A program made the position numbers and the translations under genes. A stretch of DNA of 64,000 nt from RPQJ01 sp035554635 (GTDB taxonomy: Bacteria; Pseudomonadota; Gammaproteobacteria; Steroidobacterales; Steroidobacteraceae), in assembly GCA_035554635.1 (NCBI GenBank), contig DATMIB010000003.1:11329-75328 (forward strand), read 5' to 3'. Below are positions 16,658 through 28,200 of the stretch, piece by piece; position 1 is the first letter of the stretch; every line of letters begins with the position of its first letter. The notes beneath the pieces were generated by a model that worked only from the letters and a program-made list of their open reading frames with translations, was not told the DNA's origin and ran no database searches.

Positions 16658-17560
16658 CTACGGGCCCGTCGTGAATACCGCACCGTTGCCGCCGAGGCGT
16701 CCATCGAGGAACTGCCATTCGTATGCAAAGCGGAGCACGGGGTAGCGTTCGCGCAACGCCGGTGCAAACGGGTCGAACGGCGCCGCGAGACGGACGATGC
16801 CGACCGCGGCCTGGTCGAGCTCGGCGTGACCGCTCGAACGACGCACGAGCACCGATTCGAGCGAGCCATTCGCGCGGATCGCGACCTCGAGCACCGGGTT
16901 GCCGCTCATGCCGCGGCGGCGCGCCTCGTTCGGGAAGTTGAGCGTGCCGACACGCTCGATGCGCCGCTTCCAGCCGTCGAGGTACGCCGCGATCGCGGAC
17001 TCGCGCGTGTCGGCGAGCAGCTTGCCGTCGGCGGCGCGCTGGCCCCGCAGGTGCATTTCGCGGTCGCTGACTGCAGCGTTGAGGCCCACGGTCGGCGGTG
17101 GCGGCAGCGGCTGCGCCTGGTACACGGGCGGGCTGTCGGGGACGTCGGCACCCGTCGGCAGGCGTGCGGCATCGAGCGCGCGTCGTGCGAGCACCGACAC
17201 CTGCCCGCGCGCCACGTCCGGCGTCGCTTGTTCCAGCGCGGGGTCCACCGGGACGGCGAGCCGTTCGGTCGGTTCCGGGCGTGCCTCGGGCAACGAACTG
17301 CGTCGCGCCGCCTCGCTGGTGCCGGCGCCCTTCTGGTTGCGCTGCGCGAGGTAGGCCGCGTCGTCGTTGGACTGCGGGTCGTCCGGGCCGGGCGCGACCA
17401 GCAGGATCTCGAGCGTCGGCAGGGGGCGGTCGGTGGCGGGCGGCGCCGTGAAACGGACGCCGAGGATGAACAGTCCGTGTGCAAGCGCGGCGAGAAAGAC
17501 CGCCGTCACCAGCCGGTCGTTCACCGGGTCGCGTCGACGCGATGCGCTTGCCGTGGCCAT
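16658..17560 (-). CDS. tonB: Energy transducer TonB
   Basis: 300 residues. One transmembrane helix near the N-terminus (RLVTAVFLAALAHGLFILG, with the SXXXH-like polar face carrying His), a long Pro/Glu/Arg-rich periplasmic linker, and a C-terminal TonB domain (VLEVAIRANGSLESVLVRRS, then a final FAYEWQF). It passes proton-motive energy from ExbB-ExbD to outer-membrane receptors such as the BtuB encoded 19 kb away. exbB and exbD are not in the window. Its place between gshB and yqgE matches Pseudomonas tonB3, which has been tied to twitching motility, so a role in pilus assembly is an alternative. Confidence 0.88.
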   Translation of the reverse strand: MATASASRRRDPVNDRLVTAVFLAALAHGLFILGVRFTAPPATDRPLPTLEILLVAPGPDDPQSNDDAAYLAQRNQKGAGTSEAARRSSLPEARPEPTERLAVPVDPALEQATPDVARGQVSVLARRALDAARLPTGADVPDSPPVYQAQPLPPPPTVGLNAAVSDREMHLRGQRAADGKLLADTRESAIAAYLDGWKRRIERVGTLNFPNEARRRGMSGNPVLEVAIRANGSLESVLVRRSSGHAELDQAAVGIVRLAAPFDPFAPALRERYPVLRFAYEWQFLDGRLGGNGAVFTTGP

Positions 17561-17570
17561 GTCGTCGGTC

Positions 17571-18536
17571 CTAGCGTGCCGCGATCCGGCGCGCGATCGC
17601 GTCCATCAGGGTGCCCGCGATGTCGATGCCGAACTGCCGGCCGAGTTCGCGCACGCCGGTCGGGCTCGTGACGTTGATCTCGGTCACGTAGCCGCCGATC
17701 ACGTCGAGGCCCACGAACAGCATGCCGCGCTCGCGCAGCACGGGGCCGATCTGGGCGGCCAGCCAGCGGTCGCGCTCGTCGAGCGGCCGGCCGACGCCCT
17801 TGGCACCTGCAGCGAGGTTGCCACGATTGTCCGCTTCGGTAGGTATCCGCGCCAGCGCGTAGGGCACGGGCTCGCCGTCCACGAGGATCACTCTCGAATC
17901 ACCGGTCGTCACGATGTCGGGGATGTAGCGTTGCACGATTGCGTAACGCGTGCCGTACTCGGTGAGCGTTTCGAAGACCACGTTCGCATTCTTGTCGCCG
18001 AGGTCGACGACGAAGATCGAACGCCCGCCCATGCCGTACAGCGGCTTGCAGACGACCCGGCCGTGCTCGCGCAGGAAGCCGTGCATGTCGGCCATGTCGC
18101 GCGTGATCAGCGTCGGCGCGCAGCACTGCGGGAACCAGGCCGTGTAGACCTTCTCGTTCATGTCGCGCAGGCCCTGCGGCCGGTTCACGACCAGCGCGCC
18201 CTGCAACTCGGCCCGCTCGAGGATGTAGGTGGAGTAGATGTACTCGGTGTCGAACGGCGGGTCCTTGCGCATCAGGACCACGTCGAAGTCGCCGAGCCGC
18301 GACACGACGGGCTCGCCGTGCGTGAACCAGTCCGTGTCGTGCTCGCGCACCTCGAGCGGCCGGGCGCGGCCCATCGCCACGCCGTCACGGAGCCAGAGGT
18401 CGCCGAGCTCGAGGTAGTGCAGCTCCCAGCCGCGCTGCCGTGCCGCCAGCAGCATCGCGAGCGTCGTGTCCTTTTTCGGCTTGATGTGCTCGATCGGATC
18501 CATGACGACGGCGAGGCGGATGGACTGGTTCGACAT
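17571..18536 (-). CDS. gshB: Glutathione synthetase
   Basis: 321 residues, ATP-grasp enzyme that adds glycine to gamma-glutamylcysteine. The N-terminal domain opens with RLAVVMDPIEHIKPKKDTT; RKDPPFDTEYIYSTYILE, VVCKPLYGMGGRSIFVV and the C-terminal EINVTSPTGVREL are the usual signatures. First gene of the gshB-tonB-yqgE-ruvX-pyrB run and divergent from pilG, with 176 bases between the starts. Confidence 0.96.
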   Translation of the reverse strand: MSNQSIRLAVVMDPIEHIKPKKDTTLAMLLAARQRGWELHYLELGDLWLRDGVAMGRARPLEVREHDTDWFTHGEPVVSRLGDFDVVLMRKDPPFDTEYIYSTYILERAELQGALVVNRPQGLRDMNEKVYTAWFPQCCAPTLITRDMADMHGFLREHGRVVCKPLYGMGGRSIFVVDLGDKNANVVFETLTEYGTRYAIVQRYIPDIVTTGDSRVILVDGEPVPYALARIPTEADNRGNLAAGAKGVGRPLDERDRWLAAQIGPVLRERGMLFVGLDVIGGYVTEINVTSPTGVRELGRQFGIDIAGTLMDAIARRIAAR

Positions 18537-18712
18537 GCGGACTCCGGTCGGGCGCGGCCCCGCGCGAGGCCATTGTGATGGCCGTCATGGTATCGAAAGG
18601 CGCCAATGGCAGGGGGGTGACCAATATGTTAAAACCCCCGCGCGAGCAGTGGACTCGCGCTTAGCGTCGCACAGCGCGCACGCGTCTCTACGCATCCGAG
18701 GGTGAGCAGGGC

Positions 18713-19123
18713 ATGGACAACACGGCAGCCAGCAACAGCCGCCCACGGCTGGCCGGTCTCAAGGTGCTGGTCATCGACGACAGCAAGACGATCCGCCGCA
18801 CGGCCGAGACGCTGCTGGCACGCGAGGGATGCGAGGTCTTCACCGCGGTGGACGGCTTCGACGCGCTGTCGAAGGTCGCCGACCACCAGCCCGACATCGT
18901 CTTCGTGGACATCATGATGCCGCGGCTCGACGGCTACCAGACCTGTTCGCTGATCAAGCACAACAAGGTCTTCCGCTCGATCCCGGTCATCATGCTGTCG
19001 AGCAAGGACGGGCTCTTCGACCGCGCCCGCGGCCGCATCGTCGGCTCCGAGCATTACCTGACCAAGCCTTTCACGCGCGAAGAACTGCTGAGCGCGATCG
19101 AGACGCACGTCCATCGCGCCTGA
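18713..19123 (+). CDS. pilG: Type IV pilus response regulator PilG
   Basis: 136 residues, a single receiver domain. Acidic pocket Asp22/Asp23 (VIDDSKTIRR), phosphoacceptor Asp66 (VFVDIMMPRLDGYQT), Ser/Thr in MLSSKDG and Lys in LTKPF. In P. aeruginosa PilG works with ChpA to drive pilus extension and cAMP synthesis. First gene of the Chp operon, 26 bases before pilH. Confidence 0.96.
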   Translation: MDNTAASNSRPRLAGLKVLVIDDSKTIRRTAETLLAREGCEVFTAVDGFDALSKVADHQPDIVFVDIMMPRLDGYQTCSLIKHNKVFRSIPVIMLSSKDGLFDRARGRIVGSEHYLTKPFTREELLSAIETHVHRA

Positions 19124-19149
19124 GCGCTCCCGTTTCCGGAGGTTTTCCC

Positions 19150-19515
19150 GTGGCACTGGTTCTGATCGTGGACGACTCGCCGACCGACGTTCACGTCATG
19201 CAGAAGGCGCTCGAGCAGCACGGCTTCCGCACGGCGGCCGCCGCCGACGGCAGCGAGGGCCTCAGGCTCGCGCGCGAGATGCACCCGGACCTGATCCTGA
19301 TGGACATCGTCATGCCGGGTGTCAACGGCTTCCAGGCGACCCGTGAGCTCGCCAACGACCCGCAGACGCGCAAGATCCCGGTGATCATGGTGACCTCGAA
19401 GTCACAGGAATCCGATCGCGTGTGGGCCCTGCGCCAGGGTGCCGTCGATTACATCGTGAAGCCCGTCGCCACGGAGCAGCTCGTGCGCAAGGCGCAGGCC
19501 GCGATCGCGACCTGA
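19150..19515 (+). CDS. pilH: Type IV pilus response regulator PilH
   Basis: 121 residues, single receiver domain starting at a GTG with GGAGG upstream. Phosphoacceptor Asp52 (LILMDIVMPGVNGFQ), switch Thr in VMVTSKSQESD, Lys in YIVKP. All catalytic residues are intact. In Pseudomonas PilH acts opposite to PilG, probably as a phosphate sink or retraction signal. Six bases separate it from pilI. Confidence 0.95.
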   Translation: MALVLIVDDSPTDVHVMQKALEQHGFRTAAAADGSEGLRLAREMHPDLILMDIVMPGVNGFQATRELANDPQTRKIPVIMVTSKSQESDRVWALRQGAVDYIVKPVATEQLVRKAQAAIAT

Positions 19516-19520
19516 CGCGC

Positions 19521-20087
19521 ATGCAAGATGCCACCGGCCTGCGTTCGCTGCGCGAACGCCCCTTCGACCTGCTGCGCGAGATCGACCGTCGCGCGCGCGC
19601 TGCTGCGCAGGGCCAGACCGAAGCCACCGCAAGCGGCTCTGAATGGGTCGGCGTCGCGTTCCGCCTCGGCGGCGAGGCGTTCCTGCTCGCCCGCGAGGAA
19701 ACGCGCGAGGTGCTCGCATACCCCGCCGCGATCACGCGCGTGCCGGGCGCGCGCAGCTGGATCCGCGGCCTCTCCAACGTCCGTGGGCAGTTGCTGCCCG
19801 TCGTCGACCTGCGTGCGTTCCTCGGCGCCGGCGCGACAACGGTGACGCGCACCAGTCGCGTGCTGGTCGCGAACCACCGTGAAATCCCGGCCGGGCTCGT
19901 CGTCGACGAAGTGATGGGGTTCCGTCGCTTCTACGAGGGCGAGTTCTCCGCCGACCTGCCGCCCACGCTGTTGCGTTGCGAGCGGTACCTGGCCGGCGCG
20001 TTCAAGCGCGGCGCCGAAGTCTGGCCCGTGTTCAGCGTGAAAACGCTGCTCGAGAGCCCGCAGTTCATGCAGGCCGCGGCGTCCTAG
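19521..20087 (+). CDS. pilI: CheW-like adaptor PilI
   Basis: 188 residues from ATG 19521. A CheW domain occupies residues ~35-180: VAFRLGGEAFLLAREETRE, WIRGLSNVRGQLLPVVDL, and VLVANHREIPAGLVVDEVMG. It couples the receptor PilJ to the kinase ChpA. It lies five bases after pilH and 28 before pilJ, in the standard order. Confidence 0.94.
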   Translation: MQDATGLRSLRERPFDLLREIDRRARAAAQGQTEATASGSEWVGVAFRLGGEAFLLAREETREVLAYPAAITRVPGARSWIRGLSNVRGQLLPVVDLRAFLGAGATTVTRTSRVLVANHREIPAGLVVDEVMGFRRFYEGEFSADLPPTLLRCERYLAGAFKRGAEVWPVFSVKTLLESPQFMQAAAS

Positions 20088-20115
20088 CAGCGCCCTTGAA
20101 AAGTATGGTGCATCC

Positions 20116-22239
20116 ATGACCCAGAGAATCGACGCCGCCCGCCTGCAGCCGCTGCTGCTCGGCGTGGCGTTCGCCGCCGCGCTGCTGGCGGCGCTCACGC
20201 TGGTGCTGGCCGGGCGTGCCATGCAGCAGCAGTCGCAACTGCGCGAACACATGGCGTCGCTCACCTCGCTGTCGCAGAACATACCGCTGCAGGCCGGTGC
20301 GGCCGTGCGCGGGTCGGCCCCCGCCTTCGACGCGCTCGGGGCCTCGCGCGCGCGCCTCGAGCGCGTCATCGACGAAATCGACGCCGGCAAGTCCTCGTAC
20401 AGCCTGCTCGCGAGCCCCAGCGCGCGCGTGCTGGGCAAGGAGACCGGCTGGCCGGCGCTGCTCGAACAGTCGCAGGCGGTGCTCGACGGCCGCGCCGCGG
20501 CGCTGCAGGCCCAGCAGACGGCGGCCGCGGTGCGTGAAAGCACGCCGCACCTGCTGTCGGCCGCGGCCGGCGTGCTCAAGGCCATGGGGCCAGCGCGACC
20601 CGAGGCGATCAACCGCAGCTTCGAGCGTTTCGAGCTGCGTGCGCAGGCGATCGAGCAGGACCTGGCCGCACTCGCCGACGGCACCGCGCCGGTCGAAGCC
20701 GTCGCGCGACGCCTCACCGACAGCCTGGAGTTCATGGCGCAGGTCTCGGGCGGCGTGGCCGGCGAGCCCAATCCGCTCGGCCTGGCCGCGGCGACGGGCG
20801 AAGCGGCGCCGGCCGCGCAGGCGCTGCACCAGGCGTTCACGGCCGAGGCCGAGCGCGTGCGCGCCGTGATCGCGCTGGCCGACGAGCTCGAGCAGATGCA
20901 GGCGGCGCGCAACGCGCTCACGGAGACCGGGGCGACGCTCAGCGGCGGCCTGGCGCAGATCGACACGAGCGGTGCGACACGCACCGGCAGCGTGCTCGCC
21001 AGCCCGTGGCTGCCGTTGTTCTTCATTGTCGTCGCGCTGCTCGCGCTCGCGGTAGCCACCTGGCTGCAGCGCGAGCTCGCGGCGCTGCGCAAGGCGGCCG
21101 AGCAGCAGGCGCGCCAGAACGAGCGCAACCAGCAGGCGATCCTGCGGCTGCTCGACGAACTGTCGAGCCTCGCCGACGGCGACCTCACCGTGCAGGCGAC
21201 CGTCACCGAGGACATCACCGGCGCAATCGCCGACTCGATCAACTACGCGATCGAGGCGCTGCGCGAGCTCGTCGTCACGATCAACGATTCCTCCGTGAAG
21301 CTCGACGCTGCGACGCGCCAGACGCAGGCCTTGTCGACGCACCTCGCCAAGGCGTCGTCTGCGCAGTCCAAGCAGATCGCCGCCGCGTCGGAGTCGATCG
21401 CCGCGATGGCATCGTCGACCGAGGAAGTGTCCGGCAATGCCGAGCGTTCGGCCGACGTCGCACGGCACTCCGTCGACATCGCCCACAAGGGCGGCGACGC
21501 CGTGCGCCGCACGATCGACGGCATGAACGCGATCCGCGAAAACATCCAGGAGACCTCCAAGCGCATCAAGAGCCTGGGCGAGAGCTCGCAGGAAATCGGC
21601 AACATCGTCGAGCTGATCAACGACATCGCCGAGCAGACCAACATCCTCGCGCTGAACGCCTCGATCCAGGCCTCGATGGCCGGTGAGGCCGGGCGCGGCT
21701 TTGCCGTCGTCGCCGACGAAGTGCAGCGGCTCGCCGAACGTGCGGCCAACGCGACCAAGCAGATCGAAGTGCTCGTGCGCACGATCCAGGCCGACACCAA
21801 CGAGGCGGTCGTGTCGATGGAACGCACCACGACCGACGTCGTCGGCGGCGCGCTGCTCGCGGAAAACGCCGGCGCCGCGCTCGAGGAGATCGAGCAGGTC
21901 TCGAACCAGATCGCGAGCCTCGTGCAGAACATCTCGGCGAGCTCGCGCCAGCAGGCCGGCGTGTCGCAGAGCATCTCGCGCAACATGCAGGTGCTGCGCG
22001 AGATCAGCTCGCAGACGGCCGAGAGCACCACGGCCACCTCGACCTCGATCGGCAAGCTCGCCGAACTCGCCGCACAGCTCCGCAAGTCGGTCGCCGGGTT
22101 CCGGCTGCCGGGCGCGCTCGCGGCGGGCGCCACCGGCGAGTACCCGATCCTGCGCGGCGACGCTTCGGGCTCGCCGTCGCCGGCGTCCGTCACGGACGGC
22201 ACGGTCAACGTGCGCCGTATCGGCGGTCTCACAGGCTGA
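20116..22239 (+). CDS. pilJ: Pilus chemoreceptor (methyl-accepting protein) PilJ
   Basis: 707 residues. Two membrane helices (about 10-34 and 295-317) flank a ~260-residue helical periplasmic domain rich in Ala and Gln, as in PilJ-type four-helix sensors. HAMP-like segment ~320-375 and cytoplasmic coiled coil follow, with the signalling tip around residues 493-541 (NILALNASIQASMAGEAGRG and FAVVADEVQRLAERA). It is thought to sense pilin state on surfaces. Methylation-site glutamates are probably present in the adjacent helices, but no methyltransferase (pilK) gene is found in this cluster. Confidence 0.94.
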   Translation: MTQRIDAARLQPLLLGVAFAAALLAALTLVLAGRAMQQQSQLREHMASLTSLSQNIPLQAGAAVRGSAPAFDALGASRARLERVIDEIDAGKSSYSLLASPSARVLGKETGWPALLEQSQAVLDGRAAALQAQQTAAAVRESTPHLLSAAAGVLKAMGPARPEAINRSFERFELRAQAIEQDLAALADGTAPVEAVARRLTDSLEFMAQVSGGVAGEPNPLGLAAATGEAAPAAQALHQAFTAEAERVRAVIALADELEQMQAARNALTETGATLSGGLAQIDTSGATRTGSVLASPWLPLFFIVVALLALAVATWLQRELAALRKAAEQQARQNERNQQAILRLLDELSSLADGDLTVQATVTEDITGAIADSINYAIEALRELVVTINDSSVKLDAATRQTQALSTHLAKASSAQSKQIAAASESIAAMASSTEEVSGNAERSADVARHSVDIAHKGGDAVRRTIDGMNAIRENIQETSKRIKSLGESSQEIGNIVELINDIAEQTNILALNASIQASMAGEAGRGFAVVADEVQRLAERAANATKQIEVLVRTIQADTNEAVVSMERTTTDVVGGALLAENAGAALEEIEQVSNQIASLVQNISASSRQQAGVSQSISRNMQVLREISSQTAESTTATSTSIGKLAELAAQLRKSVAGFRLPGALAAGATGEYPILRGDASGSPSPASVTDGTVNVRRIGGLTG

Positions 22240-22256
22240 TTTCCCGGACGCGCGAC

Positions 22257-25200
22257 GTGACGCACACATCCCTGCCGTTCGCGACGGTCGACGAGGCCCA
22301 CGCCTCGCTGCTGGTGATCTCGCGCGAGGTCGCGGTCGAACTCAACGAGGCCCGCGCTGGGCTCGAGGCCTTCGGCGACAAGCCGCAGGATCGCGGTGCG
22401 CTGCACCGGTTCGCGGCCCACATCCACCTCGCGCGCGGCGCCTTGCGGCTGGCCGAGGTCTATGGCGGTGCGCTGCTCGCCGAGGAGATGGAGCACGTCG
22501 CGCGCTACGTCGACGCGCATTCCGGCGAAGGCCGCGCCGACACCGACGGCCTCGACGCGCTGATGCGCGCGATGGAACAGTTGCCCGCCTACGTCGAGCG
22601 CGTGGCCACCGGCGCGCGCGACATCCCGCTCGTGCTGCTGCCGCTGCTGAACGACCTGCGTGCGGTGCGCGGTGCGGCGCTGCTTTCGGAAGGCACGCTG
22701 CTCATGCTCAACCTGCGCTCCGAGGCGCAGGCGCGGCCGTCGTCGCCGTATTCCGGTGACCGCGAGCTCGCCGAGCTGGCGCGCAAGCTGCGGCCGCGGT
22801 TCCAGCTCGCGCTGCTCGGCTGGATCCGTGGCGAGAAGGTCGACGACAGCCTGCACCACCTCGCCGAGATCGCGGCGCAGTTCCAGCAGGCGGCCTCCAC
22901 GCAGCCGCTGTTCCAGTTGTGGTGGGTGGTCGGTGCGCTGCTCGAGGCGCTGCGCGCCGGCGGCATCGAGGCCACCGCCTCGGTCAAGCGCCTGCTCGGC
23001 CACGTCGACCGCGAGACTAAGCGGCTCGCCGAGCAGGGCGAGCAGCGGTACTCCGAGACACCGCCGGTCGACGTGCTCAACAACCTGCTCTACTACATCG
23101 CGCAGAGCACGCAGGCCGGCCCGGTCGTCAGCGAGGTCCGCCAGTCCTTCGGGCTCGACGACATGGTCGCGACGCACGCGGCCGACAGCGCCGAGGCCGC
23201 CGACACGCTGTCGGCACCGAGCGTGCGGTTGATGCGCACCGTCGCGGCCGCGATCCGCGAGGATCTCACGCGCACCAAGGACGTGCTCGACATCTTCGTG
23301 CGCAAGGGCGCGACGCAGGTCGACGACCTCGCTCCGCAGCTCGAGATGCTCCGCAAGATCAGCGACACGCTCGGAGTGCTCGGCCTCGGCGCGCTGCGTG
23401 CGCGCGTCGAAGGCGAGCTCGAGGCGCTCAAGGCGATCGTCGAGCGCCGCATCGCACCCGACGACGCGGCGCTGCTCGGCATTGCGGCCGCGTTGATCGC
23501 GGTCGAGGACAGCCTCGACTCGCAGCTGCTGCGGCTGATCCTGCCGAGCACGGACAAGGGCGACGCGCCCGGCGACGAACCGACCGACGAGGAGTTCCGC
23601 CAGGTCCAGGAGGCGGTGCTGCGCGAATGCATCGTCAACATGGCGCGGATCAAGGAGGCGGTCACGCATTCGCTCTCGGCGCCGGCCGAGGCGCAGGGGC
23701 TCGACCAGGTGCCGCAGCTCGTGCGCGGCATCACGGCCGGGCTGCTGATGCTCGGCAAGCAGCGCGCGGTCGAGGTCATGGAGCACGTCGGACGTGCGCT
23801 TGGCAACATCGTGCGACCGGTCGAAGGATCGCTCGCCCCGGCAAGGCTCGAGCGCCTCGCCGACGCGGTCGTCGCGGTCGAGTACTACATGGAGACGCTG
23901 CAGGCCGGTCGTGCCGACCAATGGCAGATGCTCGATGCCGCCGACGCGCGCCTGCTGGAAATCGAACCCGTGCAGGCCCGGGGCGCGTCGTCGCGGGACC
24001 TTGTGGTCGCGACGCCTGCTGCCGAGCCTCCGGTGGCAATGCCTGCTCCCGCGGCTGCGCCCGAGGACGTTTCGCACGTGCCTGCGACGGCGCCTGCCAC
24101 CGCGTCGCCGCACGTCGTGGCCGCGCACGCCGCGCCGACGGTCGTCGACCCCGAGTTCCTCGCGCTGTTCGTCGAGGAAGCGCGCGAGAACGTCGAGCGT
24201 CTCGAGGTGCTGTTCCCGCAGTGGGAGCAGAACCCGCTGGACGCCGAGGCGCTGCGCGACCTGCGGCGCGCATTCCACACGCTCAAGGGCAGCGGTCGCA
24301 TGGTCGGCGCGCGTCGCGTGGGCGAGTTCTCGTGGAGCGTCGAGTCGCTGCTGAACCGCGTGATCAGCCAGACGCTGCAGCGCACGCCGGAAATCGTCGC
24401 GGTCGTGCGCGACGCCGTGCTGGCGATGCCGCAGCTGATCGACGAAATCGACGGCGGACACCCGGCCTCGATCGACATCGCCGCCCTCATGGCGCGGGCC
24501 GATGCGATCTCGGGCCGCGAGGGGCCCGCCCTGCCGAGCGCGGCGACCGTGCCGGTGGCGGCTGCGTCGATTCCCGTGTTGCCGGAGCCCGTCGCGCCCG
24601 AATCCGCGCCTGCGGCGAGTGTCGAAGGTGCGTCCGCCGAAGCCGAGCTGGCCGTACCCGGGACGGCAGCGGCGTCCGCCGCAGGGTCCGACGACGAGTC
24701 GACGATGGACCCGGTCCTGCGCGAGATCTTCCGCAAGGAGACGGCCGGCCATGTGCTCGTGGTGCGCGAGTACCTCGAGCGCTGCAGCCGCGGCGTCGCG
24801 CCGCATCCGGTGACCGAAGCGCTGTATCGCGCCTGTCACACGCTCAGTGGCATCGCCAAGACTGCGGGCGCACGGCAGGGCATCAAGGTCGCCGAGCCGA
24901 TGGAGCGCTATGTCCGCAAGCTGCACGACAACGGCCATGGGCTCGAGCCCGAGGCCGTGGCCCTGCTCGGCGAGACCGTGCACCTGCTCGAAACCGTCGC
25001 CGAACACGTCGACGAGGACACCGGCTTCTTCCCGGAACAGGGCCGCGTCGCGGCACGCTGGGAACAGCTCGAGCGCACGCTCGACGCCGAACTGACGCGC
25101 CTGGCCGAAGCGGCCGAACGCACGCTCGGCGACGCCTGGCGGCCGGCCGCGGCCGGGATCGACGTGCCGGCGGCCGTTACCGCTGACGTCGTCGTTGCGG

Positions 25201-28200
25201 TTCCGGTCTTCGACGAACCGCCGTTCGAAACGATCGATCTCGATGCCGACGTCGTGCTGGAGGACCTTGCCGCCGAGGCGCCCGAGGTCTTTGCGAGCGG
25301 CGAGACGACGATCGATGCGCCGCCGCCGTTCGCACCGGTCGCGGCCGAGGACCACACCGAGCCGTCGCTGCCGCGCCTCGGCGACGACCTGCTGCGCATG
25401 GGCGAGGCCGACGAGGACTCGACGGCACGCCACGAGGCGCTGACGGAGCGGCTCGACATCGAGCCGGTGAAGCCGTCCGTGCCGGTGCCGCCGTTCGAGC
25501 TGCGCCTGCCCGACGATGACGAGGACGACGAACAGGACGCCGACTTCGACGCCGACATCGCCGCGATCTTCGGCGAGGAGGCGACGGAGCTGCTCGAGCA
25601 GTCCGACGTCGCGTTTGCGCGCTGGCGCGCCGACCGTGCCGACCGCAGCCAGGTCACCGAACTCAAGCGCCTGCTGCACACGCTCAAGGGCGGCGCGCGC
25701 ATGGCCGGCATCCGGGCCATGGGCGACCTCAGCCACGAACTCGAGTCGTTCCTCGAACAGGTCGAGTCGGACGCCTCGCGCGGCGACACGGCGACGCTCG
25801 ACCTGCTGCAGGCATCGCTCGACGAGCTGCACCGCATGCGCGAGCTGGCGAACGGCGGCCAGCGCATCGCGCCGGCGACGGGGCTGATCGCGCGCATCCG
25901 TGGCAGTTCCGCAGCGACGCCGACGCCGACGCCAACGGCGATCGCTGAACCGGTCGTCGCGGACGCACCGGCGCCGATTGCACCGACGGCCGAAGCCGTG
26001 CCGCCGCCGACGGCCGAGGTTGAGTCGAACGTGCCGGAGACGTCGACGGACGAGCCGACGCTGGAAGCGCCGATCATCGACGAGAGCCGGCTCGCCGACC
26101 AGGGCTTCGTCGCCGAAGAGATCCTGCTGCCGTCTTCGCTGGATTCGTTCGACCCGGAACCGGCGTCGTTGCCGGAACCGCTGGTCGAAGCCTTGCTGCT
26201 CGGCGCGGACACGGCCGAGCCTGCGCCGGGCATCGAAGTCGCCGAGACAGCTCCGTCGACGTCCGGCATCGAGGTCACCGAGACCGCGGCGGTCGAGGAG
26301 ACCGAGCTCGCGGGAGCGGAGCCAATCGACGCTGCGTCCATCGAGCCTGTGTCGGAACCGTTGCCGATCGAGGTCGAGACGCCTGTGGCGACCGGAGAGG
26401 CACCGGCAGAGCCCGCCGACGCCGCGCCGACGTGCACGGCTCCTGCCGAACCCATCGAGCCCTCTGCACCTGTCGTGCCTGCCGAGCCGGTGCCGCAGTC
26501 CGCGATTGCGTCCTGGCCTTTGATCCAAGCCGAGGTCGCAGCGCCATCGCTGCCGGCCGGGCGAGACAGCGCAGAAGCGGTGGGCCTGCCTCCGGCACAG
26601 GACGCGCCCGTGTCGACGGTGGCGCCGTTCGTGGCGTCGACGCCGACGGTCGTCGAGCCGCCGTCGTTGAACGTCGCGGCCTCGCTGGTCCAGCCGGTGT
26701 TGCCGGGTCGCGAGCCCGTGGCGCCGTCCGAGCGCGCCGAGCTCGCCCGCGTGGACGCCGAACTGCTCGACGACCTGCTCAACAACGCGGGCGAAGTCAG
26801 CATCTTCCGCGCGCGCATCGAGCAGCAGATGACGCTGATCGATTTCAACCTGGCGGAACTCGATCGCACCGTGACGCGCCTGCGCGAGCAGTTGCGCAAG
26901 ATGGAGCTCGAGACCGAAGCGCAGATCCTGCACCGGCACCAGGACGAAGATGCCGCGCACCGCGCCGACTTCGACCCGCTCGAGCTCGATCGCTATTCGA
27001 CGATCCAGCAGCTGTCACGCGCCCTGGCCGAATCGGTCAGCGACGTCGCCAGCATCGAGGGGTTGCTCGTCAACCTCAACCGCGAAACGCAGAACCTGCT
27101 GCAGCAGCAGGGCCGCGTGGTCACGGAGGTGCAGAACGGGTTGATGCGCACGCGCATGGTGCCGTTCCAGCGCCACGTGCAGAGGCTCACGCGCCTGCTG
27201 CGCCAGGTCGCGACCGAAACCGGCAAGAAGGCGGAGCTCGTCGTCGAGGGCGCCTCGGGCGAACTCGACCGCCAGGTGCTCGAGCGCATGCTGCCGCCGT
27301 TCGAGCACATGCTGCGCAACTCCGTCGTGCACGGCATCGAGATGCCGGAGCGGCGGCTCGCCGCGGGCAAGCCGGAAACCGGCCGGATCACGATGAAGCT
27401 GCAGCGCGAGGGCGCCGAGGTCGTGATCGTCGTCGAGGACGACGGTGCGGGGCTCGACGTGCCCGCGATCCGCGCCAAGGCGCGGCAGATGGGCCTGCTC
27501 GAGCCCGGCCAGGAGATCACCGACGAGGAAGCGCTGCAGCTGATCCTCGAGCCCGGTTTCAGCACCGCGAGCCGTCTCACGCAGCAGGCGGGACGCGGCG
27601 TCGGCATGGACGTGGTCGCGACCGAGGTCAAGAAGCTCGGCGGCGGCTTTTTCATCGAATCGACGCCCGGGCAGGGCGCGCGGTTCACGATCCGGCTGCC
27701 GTTCACGCTGGCCATCACCCAGGCGCTGATCGTTCGCGTGCACGACGAGTTCTTTGCGCTGCCGATGGCGACGGTCGAGGGCGTCGCGCGGCTCGCGCGT
27801 CCCGAGATCGAGCGGCACCTCGACGAGGACCCGCCGACGTTCGACTACGGCGGCCACCTCTATCGCTTCCAGCACCTCGGCACGTTCGTCGGCAGCGGTC
27901 CGTCGGTGCTGCCGGAGACCGACGCCTCGCTGCCGGTCGTGCTCGTGCGCGCGGGCGAGCATTCGACCGCGCTCGTCACCGACGAACTGGTCGGCAGCCG
28001 CGAAATCGTCGTGAAGCCGGTCGGGCCGCAGATCGCCGGCATCCGCGGCGTCTCGGGCGCGACGATCCTCGGCGACGGCCGCATCGTCGTGATCCTCGAC
28101 ATGGGCACGCTGGTGCGCTCGGAGTGGCGCTCGCGGCCGGCCGAGGGCGGACGGGCCGTGCGCGACGACCGCATCTTCGCGCTCGTGGTCGACGACTCGA

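Noticed and set aside
15539..17671. Plus-strand frame of ~710 codons across ruvX-yqgE-tonB
   Set aside because: Antisense shadow of three recognised genes; no recognisable protein features.
21243..26960. A very long open frame (about 1905 codons) on the minus strand opposite pilJ and chpA
   Set aside because: It is antisense to genes with clear domains. Stops are rare in this frame because of high GC and third-position bias, and the translation is Arg/His/Gly/Asp-rich low complexity with no domain.
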